Positions 41,644-51,008 of a DNA stretch of 64,000 nucleotides are shown here, one piece after another. The notes below the pieces were generated by a model. The model did not search any database. It saw only the letters and a program-made list of their open reading frames with translations, and was not told the origin of the DNA. This stretch comes from Azospirillum agricola. GTDB lineage: Bacteria; Pseudomonadota; Alphaproteobacteria; Azospirillales; Azospirillaceae. Made by a program: the position numbers and the translations under genes. The DNA lies in assembly GCF_017876095.1 (NCBI RefSeq), contig NZ_JAGINM010000026.1, positions 1 through 64,000 on the forward strand, read 5' to 3'. Every line of letters starts with the position of its first letter. Position 1 is the stretch's first letter.

Positions 41644-44600
41644 CTCCCAGCAGCTGTTCCAGGGCGCTGTGGAGCTGGCGCGGCGTGACGGGCTTGTGGG
41701 CCAGCCCCAGGTCGTGGCGGGCGGCCTCCCGCTGGTGCTCGGGGCCGGTCTCGCCGGTGAGGATGATGCCGGGAACCGGCTGCCCGACGGCGTCGCGGAT
41801 CCGCTGGATCACCGCCGTGCCGACCTCGCCGTCACGCAGCCGGTAGTCGGCGATGACGATGTCGGGCGGCCGGCCGAGGGCCCGCAGGCGCTCCAGCGCC
41901 TCGTCCCCCGACCCGGCGATGGCCACCTCGTAGTTCCAGCCGGTCAACACCGTGCGCAGCCCGCTCAGCACCATGGCGTCGTCGTCGACGACCAGCGCCA
42001 GCATTCCCTGCCCGACCGCCGCCGGCGCGCAGGGCGGCGGGCCGGCGGAGGGTCCAGGCGGCCCGGCCCGCCCGAGCGGCACGTCGATGGAGAAGCACGA
42101 CCCCCGGCCCAACACCGACCGGGCGTGGACCGGGTGATCGAGCAGACTCGACAGCCGCCGCACGATGGCCAGTCCCAGGCCCAGACCCTGGCTGCGGTCG
42201 CGCTCGACGTTGCCGACCTGATGGAATTCCTCGAAGATGTGCTCCAGATGCTCGGGCGGGATGCCGATGCCGGTGTCGCTCACCACGACGCGGACCCGGC
42301 CGCCCGCGACGTCGCAGCCGACCCGGATCTCCCCCCGTTCGGTGTAGCGGACCGCGTTCTCGACCAGATTGCGGATCATGCGGCCGAGCAGCGTCGGGTC
42401 GGAGCGGACCACCACCCCGCAGGAGCGCTCGACCGTCAGCCGCACGCCCTTGGCGGCGGCCACCGGCGTGCAGGCGACCTCGATGTCCTCGACGATCCGG
42501 TCGAGCGGCAGGTCGGCGATCTGCGGCTGCACCCCGCCCGCGTCCAGGCGCGACACGTCGAGCAGGCTGTCGAGCAGAGCCTTCAACGTGTCGAGCCCGC
42601 GCTCCAGCAGGGAGAGGGTGCTCTGGCCCCGCTCGCTCGTCACATGGGGGGCGAGCGCGGCGGAGAACAGGAACAGCGACTGCATCGGCTGGCGCAGGTC
42701 GTGGCTGGCGGCGGCGAGGAACTTCGACTTGGCGAGGTTGGCCTGCTCGGCCGTCTCCTTGGCGCGTTCGGCCTCCTCCTTGGTCCGCCGCAGCGCGTCC
42801 TCCATCGCCTTGCGCTCGGTGACGTCGCGGCCGACCGACTGCTTCTCGACGAAGATCCCCTTCTCGTCGAACAACGCGTAGCCCTCCCAGGCGTACCAGC
42901 GGAAACCCTTCACCGTCCGGATGCGGGCTTCAACGGTGGCGCGATGGTCCGGCGCCGTCCGCGTCCGCTCGATGGCGCTCCGGATCGTCTCGATGTCCTC
43001 CGAATGGGCGAACTCGGTCCAGCGGGCGTTGAGCAGCTCGGCGCGGGAATGGCCCAGCGTCCGGCAGGCGGTGTCGTTCACGAAGGTGAAGCGCCCGTCG
43101 ACGCCGATCCGCACGATCATCTCCGTCTGCGTCTCGACCAGGCCGCGATAGCGCTCCTCGCTGGCGCGCAGGGCCATCTCGGCCAGCTTGCGGGCGGTGA
43201 TGTCGCGCGCGATGCCGATGATGCCGATCGCCCGCCCGTCGTCGCCACGCAGCGGGGTCTTGGTCGACAGGTAATGGCGCAGGCCGCCGTGCCCCTTGCT
43301 GAACACCGTTTCGTCGATGGTCTCGGCCTGCCCGCTCTCCATGATCCGGCGGTCATGCTCCAGGAGGGTCATCGCGGTTCCGGCCTCCGCGAGATCCCGC
43401 TCCGCCGCGCCGACGAGATCCCGACGCCTCATGCCGAACACGAAGGCGGCGGCCGAGTTCGCCACGAGGTAGCGCCCCTCGCGGTCCTTGACGAAGATCG
43501 GATCGGGCGAGGATTCGAGGATGGTGTCGAGCAGCGTCAGATTCCGCTCGAGGCGCCGCTCGGCCTCCAGCCTCTCCGTGATGTCCTCGACCACCGCGAC
43601 GGCGCCGACGATGGCGCCGCCGCCGTTGCGCAGGGGCACGGCGGAGTTGCGGATCGTCTTGCGGCTGCCGTCGAACCCCTCGATGTCGATGATCTCGCCC
43701 AACCGGGTCTCCCCGTCGCGGACCGCCCGCAAGACCGCCCAGGCGTCGGGCGCGACCGGCTCGCCGCTGTCGGCCCACCAGGCCTTGTACTCGCCATAGC
43801 GGTCGACGCCGACCTTGCGCTCGCCGCCCCAGATGCGCGTCGCGGCGGCGTTCTGCCGGATGATCCGGCCATCCGCCGCCATCACGAACACGCCGGCCGG
43901 CATGTATTCCATCACCAGATCGAGCAGTTCGGTGTTGCGGCGAAGCTCGCTCTCCACCCGCTCGCGCTGGCCGACCTGACGCTCCAGCTCGTCGGCCATC
44001 GCATCGAAGGCGTGACCGAGCGCCGCGATCTCCGAGTTGCCCCGCAACCCCGCGCGCGCCGACCGGTCGCCGGCCCGCCAGCGCCGCATCGTCGCGACCA
44101 GCGTGGCGACCGGCTTCAGGATCAGCCGGCGGCCGCCGATCACGACGGTGGCGAGAAGCAGCGCGAAGCCCAGCCCGAGCAGACCCGCCGAACGCCACGT
44201 CGCGGCGTCGAGCGAGGCGGCGACGGCGGCCTTGTCGAGGCCGACCGTGACGAACAGCTCCTTGGGGGCGTAATCGAAGGAGGAATGGGCGACAATGCGC
44301 GTCACGCCGTTCTCGTCCGCCATCTCCACCGTGCCGGGGGTCGCGGTCATCAGCGCCAGATAGGGCGGCGGCAACAGCCGGCCGGTCGTTCCCGGCCGTG
44401 CCGGAAGCCGCACCAGCGCATGCCCGCCCTGGTCGGCGACGACGATCTCGGCGTCGGCCGGCAACGGCATGGCGCGCAGGCGTTCCTCGAACCAGCCGAT
44501 GTCGAGCGTGGCGGCGACGACGCCGGACGGCTGGCCGTCCGCGTCCCGCAACGCCAAGGCGAAGGGCAGCACCCCCCGACCGGTCGCGCGGCTCTCGATG

Positions 44601-45016
44601 TACTCGCCGACGGCGAAGCCGCTGCCGCGCAGCGCCGTCTGGACGTAGGAGCGGTCGGCGACCGTCAGGCCGGCGGCGCCGGGAGCGGTTCCGCAGCGGA
44701 TCGTTCCGTCGCGGCCGACGACGAGAAGGTCGAGGTGGGCCGGGAAATCGGGTTGCAGGCGGTCCATGTAGCCCTGGCAGGAGGAGGTGTCCTCCTCGCG
44801 GGCGAAGCGGATCTGACGCACCGCCACCAGCGTCGCACGGATGCCCTCGATCATCCGCGCCTGCTCCGCCTGGATGAGGGCGAGCAGCCGTTCGGCCTGC
44901 TGGTGGATCTCCGCCTCCCGCTCCCGGCGCAGGCCGCGCTCGTTGTGGACCTGGATCGCGACGGCCGGAACCATCGCCAGGATCACCAGAACCACGAGGC
45001 GGATCAGCAGGCTCAT
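41633..45016 (-). CDS. Membrane-bound multi-PAS hybrid sensor histidine kinase, 1127 aa
   Basis: A large sensor kinase. Order: membrane helix (about 5-22), periplasmic dCache-like region (about 30-270), membrane helix (about 275-297), HAMP (about 298-350), three PAS domains (about 365-480, 490-605, 620-735). Then HisKA with His772 (SHDLRQPMQS), HATPase (RSQGLGLGLAIVRRL) and a receiver with its acceptor Asp in VIADYRL near 1053. The SHDLRQPMQS subtype is often linked to quorum or respiratory sensing in other bacteria; that is family-level only. The C-terminus crosses a 14-bp tandem repeat. Partner unknown. Confidence 0.9.
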   Translation of the reverse strand: MSLLIRLVVLVILAMVPAVAIQVHNERGLRREREAEIHQQAERLLALIQAEQARMIEGIRATLVAVRQIRFAREEDTSSCQGYMDRLQPDFPAHLDLLVVGRDGTIRCGTAPGAAGLTVADRSYVQTALRGSGFAVGEYIESRATGRGVLPFALALRDADGQPSGVVAATLDIGWFEERLRAMPLPADAEIVVADQGGHALVRLPARPGTTGRLLPPPYLALMTATPGTVEMADENGVTRIVAHSSFDYAPKELFVTVGLDKAAVAASLDAATWRSAGLLGLGFALLLATVVIGGRRLILKPVATLVATMRRWRAGDRSARAGLRGNSEIAALGHAFDAMADELERQVGQRERVESELRRNTELLDLVMEYMPAGVFVMAADGRIIRQNAAATRIWGGERKVGVDRYGEYKAWWADSGEPVAPDAWAVLRAVRDGETRLGEIIDIEGFDGSRKTIRNSAVPLRNGGGAIVGAVAVVEDITERLEAERRLERNLTLLDTILESSPDPIFVKDREGRYLVANSAAAFVFGMRRRDLVGAAERDLAEAGTAMTLLEHDRRIMESGQAETIDETVFSKGHGGLRHYLSTKTPLRGDDGRAIGIIGIARDITARKLAEMALRASEERYRGLVETQTEMIVRIGVDGRFTFVNDTACRTLGHSRAELLNARWTEFAHSEDIETIRSAIERTRTAPDHRATVEARIRTVKGFRWYAWEGYALFDEKGIFVEKQSVGRDVTERKAMEDALRRTKEEAERAKETAEQANLAKSKFLAAASHDLRQPMQSLFLFSAALAPHVTSERGQSTLSLLERGLDTLKALLDSLLDVSRLDAGGVQPQIADLPLDRIVEDIEVACTPVAAAKGVRLTVERSCGVVVRSDPTLLGRMIRNLVENAVRYTERGEIRVGCDVAGGRVRVVVSDTGIGIPPEHLEHIFEEFHQVGNVERDRSQGLGLGLAIVRRLSSLLDHPVHARSVLGRGSCFSIDVPLGRAGPPGPSAGPPPCAPAAVGQGMLALVVDDDAMVLSGLRTVLTGWNYEVAIAGSGDEALERLRALGRPPDIVIADYRLRDGEVGTAVIQRIRDAVGQPVPGIILTGETGPEHQREAARHDLGLAHKPVTPRQLHSALEQLLGAVR

Positions 45017-45305
45017 CGGCGCGGTGTCCCCCGCCGGCCCCCGGAGGCACGCCCGGGGGCCGCACGGACAATCTTCGGGCTGTCAGGATCACAAACAGAT
45101 TCCGGCGGCGGATGTTCAGGGGCAGGAACCGGCGGAGCGGCGGTACCACCGTGGTGAGCCCGCTGGCGGGCGCCGTGGCGGGAACGAAAACACATCAGGA
45201 CAGCAACGGATTGCGGTTTTATCGGGTGGCGATCGGCTAGGATCGGCCGGAAGCCTCTCTTTTCCCGGACCGCATCTTCCCAAGATTGCACAAGGATCCT
45301 TTCCC
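45017..45305. promoter_or_regulatory. Divergent intergenic region
   Basis: A 289-base gap between the kinase (minus) and aldehyde dehydrogenase (plus). It must hold both promoters. A small perfect dyad, ACCAC-C-GTGGT, lies near 45147-45157. No confident sigma motif. Confidence 0.35.
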
Positions 45306-46778
45306 GTGCCGCACCCCCACACCGACAGCACCGCCCCCGCCTATCCCTCCCTCGGCCTGCTGATCGACGGCGTCTGGCTCGACGCGGACGGTCGGGCCAC
45401 GCAGGAGGTCGTCAACCCGGCGACCGGCGCCCTGCTGGGCCACCTGCCGCACGCCAACCCGGCCGACCTCGAGCGCGCCGTCGTCGCCGCCGAACGCGCC
45501 TTCGCCCAATGGCGCGCCAGCTCGCCGATGACCCGCTCGGCCGTGCTGCGCCGCTTCGCCGATCTGGTCCGGGCCAACGCCGACGCCATCGCCCGCGCCA
45601 TCACGCTGGACCAGGGCAAGCCGCTGGCCGAGGCGCTGGCCGAGGTGCGCGGTTCGGCCGAGCACGCCGACTGGCACGCCGAGGAATGCCGGCGCATCTA
45701 CGGCCGCATCATACCGGCCCGCAACCCGCGGGTCAGCCAGTCGGTCCTGCGCGAGCCGGTCGGGGTGTGCGCCGCCTTCACCCCCTGGAACTTCCCGTTC
45801 AGCCAGGCGGTCCGCAAGGTCTGCGCGGCGCTGGGCGCCGGCTGCACCATGGTCCTCAAGGGGCCGGAGGACACGCCGTCGGCCGTGATGGCGATCGGCC
45901 GGCTGTTCGAGGAGGCCGGGCTGCCGGCCGGCTGCCTCAACCTCGTCTGGGGCGAGCCGGCGGCGGTGTCGCGCACGCTGATCGAGCATCCGGCGGTGCG
46001 CAAGGTGACCTTCACCGGCTCGGTCCCGGTCGGCAAGCTGCTGGCCGGGCTGGCCGGACAGCACATGAAGCGGACCACCATGGAGCTGGGCGGCCACGCT
46101 CCGGTGATCGTCTTCGAGGACGCCGACATCGACGCGGCGGCCGACGCGCTGGCCGCGTTCAAGCTGCGCAACGCCGGGCAGGTCTGCGTCTCGCCGACCC
46201 GCTTCTTCGTGCAGAAGGGCGCGCACGACCGCTTCCTGGAGCGCTTCGCCGCCAAGCTCGCCGCCGCCAGGGTCGGCAACGGGCTGGAGGAGGGCAACGT
46301 CATGGGGCCGCTCTGCCACGGCCGCCGGGTCGAGGCCATGGAGGCGCTCGTCGCCGACGCCCGCGCCCAGGGCGCCGCCATCGCCACAGGCGGGCACCGG
46401 CTGGAGGGCGACGGGTTCTTCTACGCACCGACCGTCATCCATGGCGCCGTCGAGACCATCCGGGCGATGCGCGAGGAACCCTTCGGCCCGCTCGCCATCG
46501 TGACTCCCTTCGACAGCGCCGAGGAGGTGCTGGGCCGGGCCAACGCCCTGCCCTTCGGGCTTGCGGCCTACCTGTTCACCCGCTCGGCCGACACCGCCCA
46601 CGCGGTGAGCCAGGGACTGCGCACCGGCATGGTGTCGATCAACCATTTCGGTCTGGCCCTGGCCGAGACGCCGTTCGGCGGCGTGAACGACAGCGGCTAC
46701 GGCAGCGAGGGCGGAACGGAGACCTTCGACGGCTACCTGACCACCAAGTTCATCACCCACCTGCACGCGGCACCCTGA
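45306..46778 (+). CDS. NAD(P)-dependent aldehyde dehydrogenase, succinate-semialdehyde type
   Basis: A 490-residue soluble aldehyde dehydrogenase. The catalytic Cys is in NAGQVCVSPTRF and the general base Glu in TTMELGGHAP; the cofactor loop FTGSVPVGKLL fits. The sequence VLREPVGVCAAFTPWNFPF is typical of the succinate-semialdehyde/GabD group, although aldehyde specificity cannot be fixed. The start is GTG at 45306, with AAGGA 9 bases upstream. Divergent from the large sensor kinase. Followed by an aminotransferase. Confidence 0.85.
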   Translation: MPHPHTDSTAPAYPSLGLLIDGVWLDADGRATQEVVNPATGALLGHLPHANPADLERAVVAAERAFAQWRASSPMTRSAVLRRFADLVRANADAIARAITLDQGKPLAEALAEVRGSAEHADWHAEECRRIYGRIIPARNPRVSQSVLREPVGVCAAFTPWNFPFSQAVRKVCAALGAGCTMVLKGPEDTPSAVMAIGRLFEEAGLPAGCLNLVWGEPAAVSRTLIEHPAVRKVTFTGSVPVGKLLAGLAGQHMKRTTMELGGHAPVIVFEDADIDAAADALAAFKLRNAGQVCVSPTRFFVQKGAHDRFLERFAAKLAAARVGNGLEEGNVMGPLCHGRRVEAMEALVADARAQGAAIATGGHRLEGDGFFYAPTVIHGAVETIRAMREEPFGPLAIVTPFDSAEEVLGRANALPFGLAAYLFTRSADTAHAVSQGLRTGMVSINHFGLALAETPFGGVNDSGYGSEGGTETFDGYLTTKFITHLHAAP

Positions 46779-46791
46779 ACGGAGGGATAAA

Positions 46792-46843
46792 CGGGGGCGG
46801 GCGGGGCGGGGCCGTGTCGGAACGGCCCCCTCGCCCGCCCCCG
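46792..46843 (+). terminator. Strong hairpin after aldehyde dehydrogenase
   Basis: CGGGGGCGGGCG and CGCCCGCCCCCG form a perfect 12-bp stem enclosing a second stem GGGGCCGT/ACGGCCCC. Located 13 bases past the stop. No T tract, but the fold should slow RNA polymerase. Confidence 0.5.
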
Positions 46844-46954
46844 CCGCGAGTCCCCCTTGCAAACATTGGCGTTGTGGCGGGCCGCGCGAAGGTGGAGGAT
46901 CGGGCGCAACCGATCCTTCCATCCCTTCCCGCCGCAAGACCGGACGACCCGACC

Positions 46955-48127
46955 ATGTTCAGCGCCCTTTCCCGCCAGCCCGACGATGCCCTTCTCGCCC
47001 TGATCGGCCTCTACCGGCAGGATCCGCGCCCCGGCAAGGTCGATCTCGGCGTCGGCGTCTACCGTGACGAGGAAGGCCACACCCCCGTCTTCCGCGCGGT
47101 CAAGGCGGCCGAACGGCTCCTGCTCGACAGCCAGGACAGCAAGTCGTACCTCGGGCTGGAGGGCGACACCGTCTATCTCGACCGGCTGTGGAGGTTGGTG
47201 GGCGGCGAGACCGGGGCGCGGCTGTCCGCCGCCGGGGTGCAGACTCCGGGCGGGTCGGGCGCGCTGCGGCTGGCGGCCGATCTGGCGCTGCGCGGCGGCG
47301 CCCGGCGCATCTGGGTCGGAATGCCGAGCTGGCCCAACCACGCCGGCATCTTCTCCGCCGCCGGGCTGGAGGTCGTGCCATACCCCTTCTTCGACAGCGC
47401 GAGCCAGACGGTGCTGTTCGACCGCATGATCGAAGCCCTCGACGGGGCCGGAGCCGGCGACGTCGCCCTGCTGCATGGAAGCTGCCACAACCCGACCGGC
47501 GCCCCGCTGTCGTCCGAACAATGGGCGCTGATCGCGACGACGTTGGAAAAGCGCGGCGTGTTGCCGCTGATCGATCTGGCCTACCAGGGCTTCGGCCGTG
47601 GGCTGGACGAGGACGCCGCCGGCCTGCGCCACCTGATCGCGGCGGTGCCGGAATCGCTGGTCGCCGTGTCGTCGTCGAAGTCCTTCGGACTCTACCGCGA
47701 GCGGACCGGCGCCATCTTCGCGGTCGCCGCCGCGCCGGCCGCCGCCGATCTGGCCCGCTCCAACCTGATGGCGCTCGCCCGCACCAGCTATTCGATGCCG
47801 CCCGACCACGGCGCCGCCGTGGTCCGGACGATCCTGGGCGACGAGGCGCTGACCCGCGACTGGATCGACGAGTTGGACGGCATGCGCGCCCGCATCCAGG
47901 GGCTGCGGCGCATCCTCGCCGCCGGGTTGCGCGGCGTCGCGCCCGCCTTGCAGTCCATCGAGACGCAGGAGGGCATGTTCTCCCTGCTGCCGCTGAGCGA
48001 GGCCGAGGTGCTGCGGCTGCGGTCGGAGCACGCGATCTACATGCCGACCTCCGGCCGCGTGAACATCGCCGGGCTGAAGACGGCGGAGGCGGAGAGCGTC
48101 GTGGCCAAGTTCGCCGCCCTGCGCTGA
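46955..48127 (+). CDS. Aromatic/aspartate amino acid aminotransferase (TyrB/AspC-like)
   Basis: A cytoplasmic PLP-dependent class I transaminase of 390 residues. It starts with MFSALSRQPDDALLALIGLY and KVDLGVGVYRDEEG, the TyrB/AspC opening. The PLP lysine is in VSSSKSFGLYRERTGA and the cofactor-binding Asp/Tyr in LPLIDLAYQGFGRG. HGSCHNPTGAPL carries the Asn of the NPTG motif. It may interconvert aromatic amino acids or aspartate with keto acids. The weak upstream site (GGACGACC) makes the ATG less certain. Confidence 0.88.
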   Translation: MFSALSRQPDDALLALIGLYRQDPRPGKVDLGVGVYRDEEGHTPVFRAVKAAERLLLDSQDSKSYLGLEGDTVYLDRLWRLVGGETGARLSAAGVQTPGGSGALRLAADLALRGGARRIWVGMPSWPNHAGIFSAAGLEVVPYPFFDSASQTVLFDRMIEALDGAGAGDVALLHGSCHNPTGAPLSSEQWALIATTLEKRGVLPLIDLAYQGFGRGLDEDAAGLRHLIAAVPESLVAVSSSKSFGLYRERTGAIFAVAAAPAAADLARSNLMALARTSYSMPPDHGAAVVRTILGDEALTRDWIDELDGMRARIQGLRRILAAGLRGVAPALQSIETQEGMFSLLPLSEAEVLRLRSEHAIYMPTSGRVNIAGLKTAEAESVVAKFAALR

Positions 48128-48155
48128 TCCCCTGCGCCGACCCGGAGCACGGCCC

Positions 48156-48791
48156 ATGTCCAATACGATCACCGCGCCGCGCGTCCAGGCCCCCGGCGAG
48201 CGCCACCGGCTCTACGAGGATGCGCTGGCGATGCTGCTCGGCACGCTGTTCATCGCGTTGGGCATGATGCTCTACACCAAGACGATGCTGCTGACCGGCA
48301 GCATCGCCGGTGTGTCGCTGCTGCTCAGCTACGTGACGCGCCTTGAGTTCGGCATGCTGTTCTTCCTGATCAACCTGCCCTTCTACGCGCTGGCCTGGAA
48401 GCGGTTGGGCTGGCGCTTCACGCTGCGCACCTTCGTCGCCGTCGGGCTGGTGACGCTGTTCTCGCGCCTGACCGAAAGCTGGATCACCCTGTCCCACCTC
48501 GACCCGGTCTACGCGACGATCGTCGGCGGGGGGCTGTGCGGGACCGGACTGCTGATGCTGTTCCGCCACCGCACCGGGCTCGGTGGCATCAACATCCTGG
48601 CGATCTACCTCCAGGAGCGCCACGGCATCCGCGCCGGCTGGTTCCAGCTTGCCGTCGATCTGTCGATCCTGGCGGCGGCCTTCTTCGTGCTGGCACCCGA
48701 CCGGCTGCTGCTGTCGGTGGTGGGGGCGGCGATCGTCAATCTGATCCTCGCCATCAACCACAAGCCGGGCCGCTACCTCGGCATCAGTTGA
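48156..48791 (+). CDS. YitT family membrane protein
   Basis: A 211-residue polytopic inner-membrane protein of the YitT/YczE-like group. About five hydrophobic segments are visible, including DALAMLLGTLFIALGMMLYT and FGMLFFLINLPFYALAWKRL. LTGSIAGVSLLLSYV and GLCGTGLLMLFRHRTGLGGI are family-like glycine-rich loops. Function unknown. It ends convergent with the FMN oxidase gene, sharing a 14-bp tandem duplication. Confidence 0.82.
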   Translation: MSNTITAPRVQAPGERHRLYEDALAMLLGTLFIALGMMLYTKTMLLTGSIAGVSLLLSYVTRLEFGMLFFLINLPFYALAWKRLGWRFTLRTFVAVGLVTLFSRLTESWITLSHLDPVYATIVGGGLCGTGLLMLFRHRTGLGGINILAIYLQERHGIRAGWFQLAVDLSILAAAFFVLAPDRLLLSVVGAAIVNLILAINHKPGRYLGIS

Positions 48792-48808
48792 CAGGCATCA
48801 GTTGACGG
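48781..48808. repeat. Two tandem 14-bp units at convergent gene ends
   Basis: GCATCAGTTGACAG and GCATCAGTTGACGG lie side by side and carry the stop of YitT in one copy and of the FMN oxidase in the other. Likely a slippage duplication that separated the two ends. Confidence 0.7.
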
Positions 48809-49997
48809 GCATGAGCGCGCGCGCCGCCGGCTCTCCGGCCGCCTCCACGGCGTCGAACCGGCAGGCGCGCAGGTCGGCGACGCTCCGGCAGCCCAGCAGG
48901 GCCATGGTCCGGCTGAGTTCGTCGCCCAGCAACGCCAGGGCGTGCTCCGCCCCGGCCGGTCCGCCGGCCGCCAGCCCGTAGAGCATCGAACGGCCGAGCA
49001 GCACCCCGGCGGCTCCCGCCGCCAGCAGCTTGGCGGCGTCGCTGCCCCGCCGCACCCCGCTGTCGGCGAGCAGCGTCAGCCGATGCCCGACCTCCCCGGC
49101 GATGCGCGGCAGGACCGACAGCGGCGCCGGCGCCGCGTCGAGGTTGCGCCCGCCATGGTTGGAGACGACGATGCCGTCCACCCCGGCCCCGGCGGCGCGG
49201 CGCGCGTCGGCGAGGCTGAGGATGCCCTTGAGGATGAGCCGCCCGGTCCAGCGGCGGCGCAGCTCGGCCACGTCGCTCCAGTCCACCCGGTCGCACAGCT
49301 TGATCCGGTCGCTCGCCGCGGCGTCGGTTATGCGGGTGCGGAACTCCGCCGGGTAATGGGCGTAGCCCGGCCAGCCGCCGGTCCGCAGATAGCGCAGCAG
49401 CACCGTCCACAGCCACACCGGATGGCTCGCCACGTCCAGCCCGCCGCGCAGCGACGGCGTGATGGGAACGCCGAAGCCGTTGCGCTGGTTGTACTCGCGC
49501 TTGGGCGACACCGCCGTGTCCACGGTCAGGATCAGCGTCCCGACACCGGCACGCGCGACGCGCTCGAGCAGGTCATGGGTCAGGGTGCGGTCGCGCCAGA
49601 CATAGAGCTGAAACCACAGTTCGGCGCCGGAGGCGGCAATGGCCTCGACGCTGGTGATCGACTGGGTGGAGACGCAGAAGGGCACGCCGGCCGCCTTCGC
49701 CGCTTGCGCCAGCAGCACCTCGCCGTCGTAGCGCACCAGCCCGGCGGCGGCGGTGGGCGCCACCACGAACGGCAGCGGCCGCTCGACGCCGAACAACGGC
49801 GTGCGCAGGGTCCGGCCGCTGGTGTCGACCAGCACGCGGGGAACCAGCGGCGCATCCTCGAAGGAGCGGCGCAGGGCGCGCAGCGAAGCCTCGTCCTCGG
49901 TGCCGCGGTCGATGTACTCGAACAGGCCGCGCGGCAGGCGGCGGCGAGCGACACGGCGAAGCTCGTCGATGTTCAGGCAGGCGTCGAAGCGCGGCAT
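48798..49997 (-). CDS. FMN-dependent L-2-hydroxyacid oxidase/dehydrogenase
   Basis: A 399-residue TIM-barrel flavoprotein of the lactate/mandelate/glycolate oxidase family. Visible active-site residues by family pattern: Tyr28 (FEYIDRG), Tyr132 (QLYVW), Arg167 (KREYN), Lys257 (LKGI), His281 and Arg284 (SNHGGRNLD). It oxidises an L-2-hydroxy acid to the keto acid; the substrate is not fixed. It is the downstream member of a minus-strand cluster with an IclR regulator and a polyamine-type ABC importer. Confidence 0.9.
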   Translation of the reverse strand: MPRFDACLNIDELRRVARRRLPRGLFEYIDRGTEDEASLRALRRSFEDAPLVPRVLVDTSGRTLRTPLFGVERPLPFVVAPTAAAGLVRYDGEVLLAQAAKAAGVPFCVSTQSITSVEAIAASGAELWFQLYVWRDRTLTHDLLERVARAGVGTLILTVDTAVSPKREYNQRNGFGVPITPSLRGGLDVASHPVWLWTVLLRYLRTGGWPGYAHYPAEFRTRITDAAASDRIKLCDRVDWSDVAELRRRWTGRLILKGILSLADARRAAGAGVDGIVVSNHGGRNLDAAPAPLSVLPRIAGEVGHRLTLLADSGVRRGSDAAKLLAAGAAGVLLGRSMLYGLAAGGPAGAEHALALLGDELSRTMALLGCRSVADLRACRFDAVEAAGEPAARALMPVN

Positions 49998-50029
49998 GGG
50001 CTCCCGAACCTCATGGATCGTCCGGCGGC

Positions 50030-50872
50030 CTATCTCTGATAGCCGCCGAACTTGTTGATGGAAATGGAGGTCGCCGCCACCTGGACATGCTGCGCCAGTT
50101 CCTGCTCGGCCCGCTCCGGGGTCCAGCGGGTCGTCGGCACCGAGATGTTCAGGCCGGCCACCGCGCGTCCGTGCTCGTCGGTTATGGCGGCGGCGACGGA
50201 GATGTCGCCCATCACCGTCTCGTTGGTGATGATGGCGTAGCCCTTCTCGGCCGCCTCCTGCACGCGCTCGCGCAGCCGGCCGGGATCATAGACGGTGTAG
50301 GGCGTCTGCGGCCGCAGGACGGTGCGAGCCAGGATCTCCTCGCGCTCGTCCATCGAGAGGCGCGACAGGATGGCGGTGCCCGAAGCGGTGAAATAGGCCG
50401 GCAGGCGGCTGCCCACCATGATGTCGATGTTCACCAGATGCCGGCCGGGGAAGCGGGCGACGAAGACGATCTCGTGACCGTCCAGCTCCTGGAGGTTGGC
50501 GGTCTCGCCGACGCTGCGGCTGATCTCCAGCAGATAGGGCGACGCCTTCTCGATCACGTCGTTGGCGCGCAGGTAGTTGTAGGAGAATTGCAGGATCTTC
50601 GGCGTCAGCGCGTAGTTGCGCGTGCCGTGGACGCGGCGCAGGTAGCCGAGCACCTCCAACGTGTAGACCATCCGCTGGGCGGCGCTGCGATCGAGGCCGG
50701 CCGTCTTGGCGATGTCCGACAGCGGCATCTGCCGGTGCGGCCCGTCGAAGGCGTGGAGGATCTGGAAGGTCTTCTCCGCCGAACCGACGAACAGGGAGGA
50801 GTCGCGCGGATCCGCCTTGGCGGGCGCCTCCGTCACCTCCGGCGCGGTCGTCGCTTTGCTCAGCTTCGGCAT
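50030..50872 (-). CDS. IclR-family transcriptional regulator
   Basis: A 280-residue regulator. A 30-residue Ala/Pro/Lys/Glu leader precedes the winged helix (SAEKTFQILHAF, then LSDIAKTAGLDRSAAQRMVY, about 30-95) and the IclR effector domain (about 110-275; DIMVGSRLPAYFTASGTAIL). The start context is average. It sits between the DHDPS-family gene and the FMN oxidase, so it probably controls this catabolic cluster. Its inducer is probably the substrate of the cluster. Confidence 0.92.
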   Translation of the reverse strand: MPKLSKATTAPEVTEAPAKADPRDSSLFVGSAEKTFQILHAFDGPHRQMPLSDIAKTAGLDRSAAQRMVYTLEVLGYLRRVHGTRNYALTPKILQFSYNYLRANDVIEKASPYLLEISRSVGETANLQELDGHEIVFVARFPGRHLVNIDIMVGSRLPAYFTASGTAILSRLSMDEREEILARTVLRPQTPYTVYDPGRLRERVQEAAEKGYAIITNETVMGDISVAAAITDEHGRAVAGLNISVPTTRWTPERAEQELAQHVQVAATSISINKFGGYQR

Positions 50873-50941
50873 CGTCCCTTCTCCTCATCGTCGCCGGGCT
50901 ACCCGAAGGCCGGCGGGGATGCGTGTCCCGTCCTGGTCATA

Positions 50942-50973
50942 GCATCCGGCCGGCCAAAAGCCACACCGGATGC
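50942..50973. promoter_or_regulatory. Inverted repeat upstream of the IclR gene
   Basis: GCATCCGG and CCGGATGC are perfect 8-bp arms separated by 16 bases, 70 bases upstream of the IclR start. A possible IclR operator or the end hairpin of the DHDPS-family gene. Confidence 0.35.
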
Positions 50974-51008
50974 CATGGGTTCATGATGCCACCCTCAACG
51001 GGCCGCCA

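Noticed and set aside
41537..45157. A 3.6-kb open frame on the plus strand opposite the large kinase
   Set aside because: It mirrors a well-supported kinase gene. Its translation is Arg/His/Gln/Gly-rich without motifs, as expected of antisense frames in high-GC DNA.
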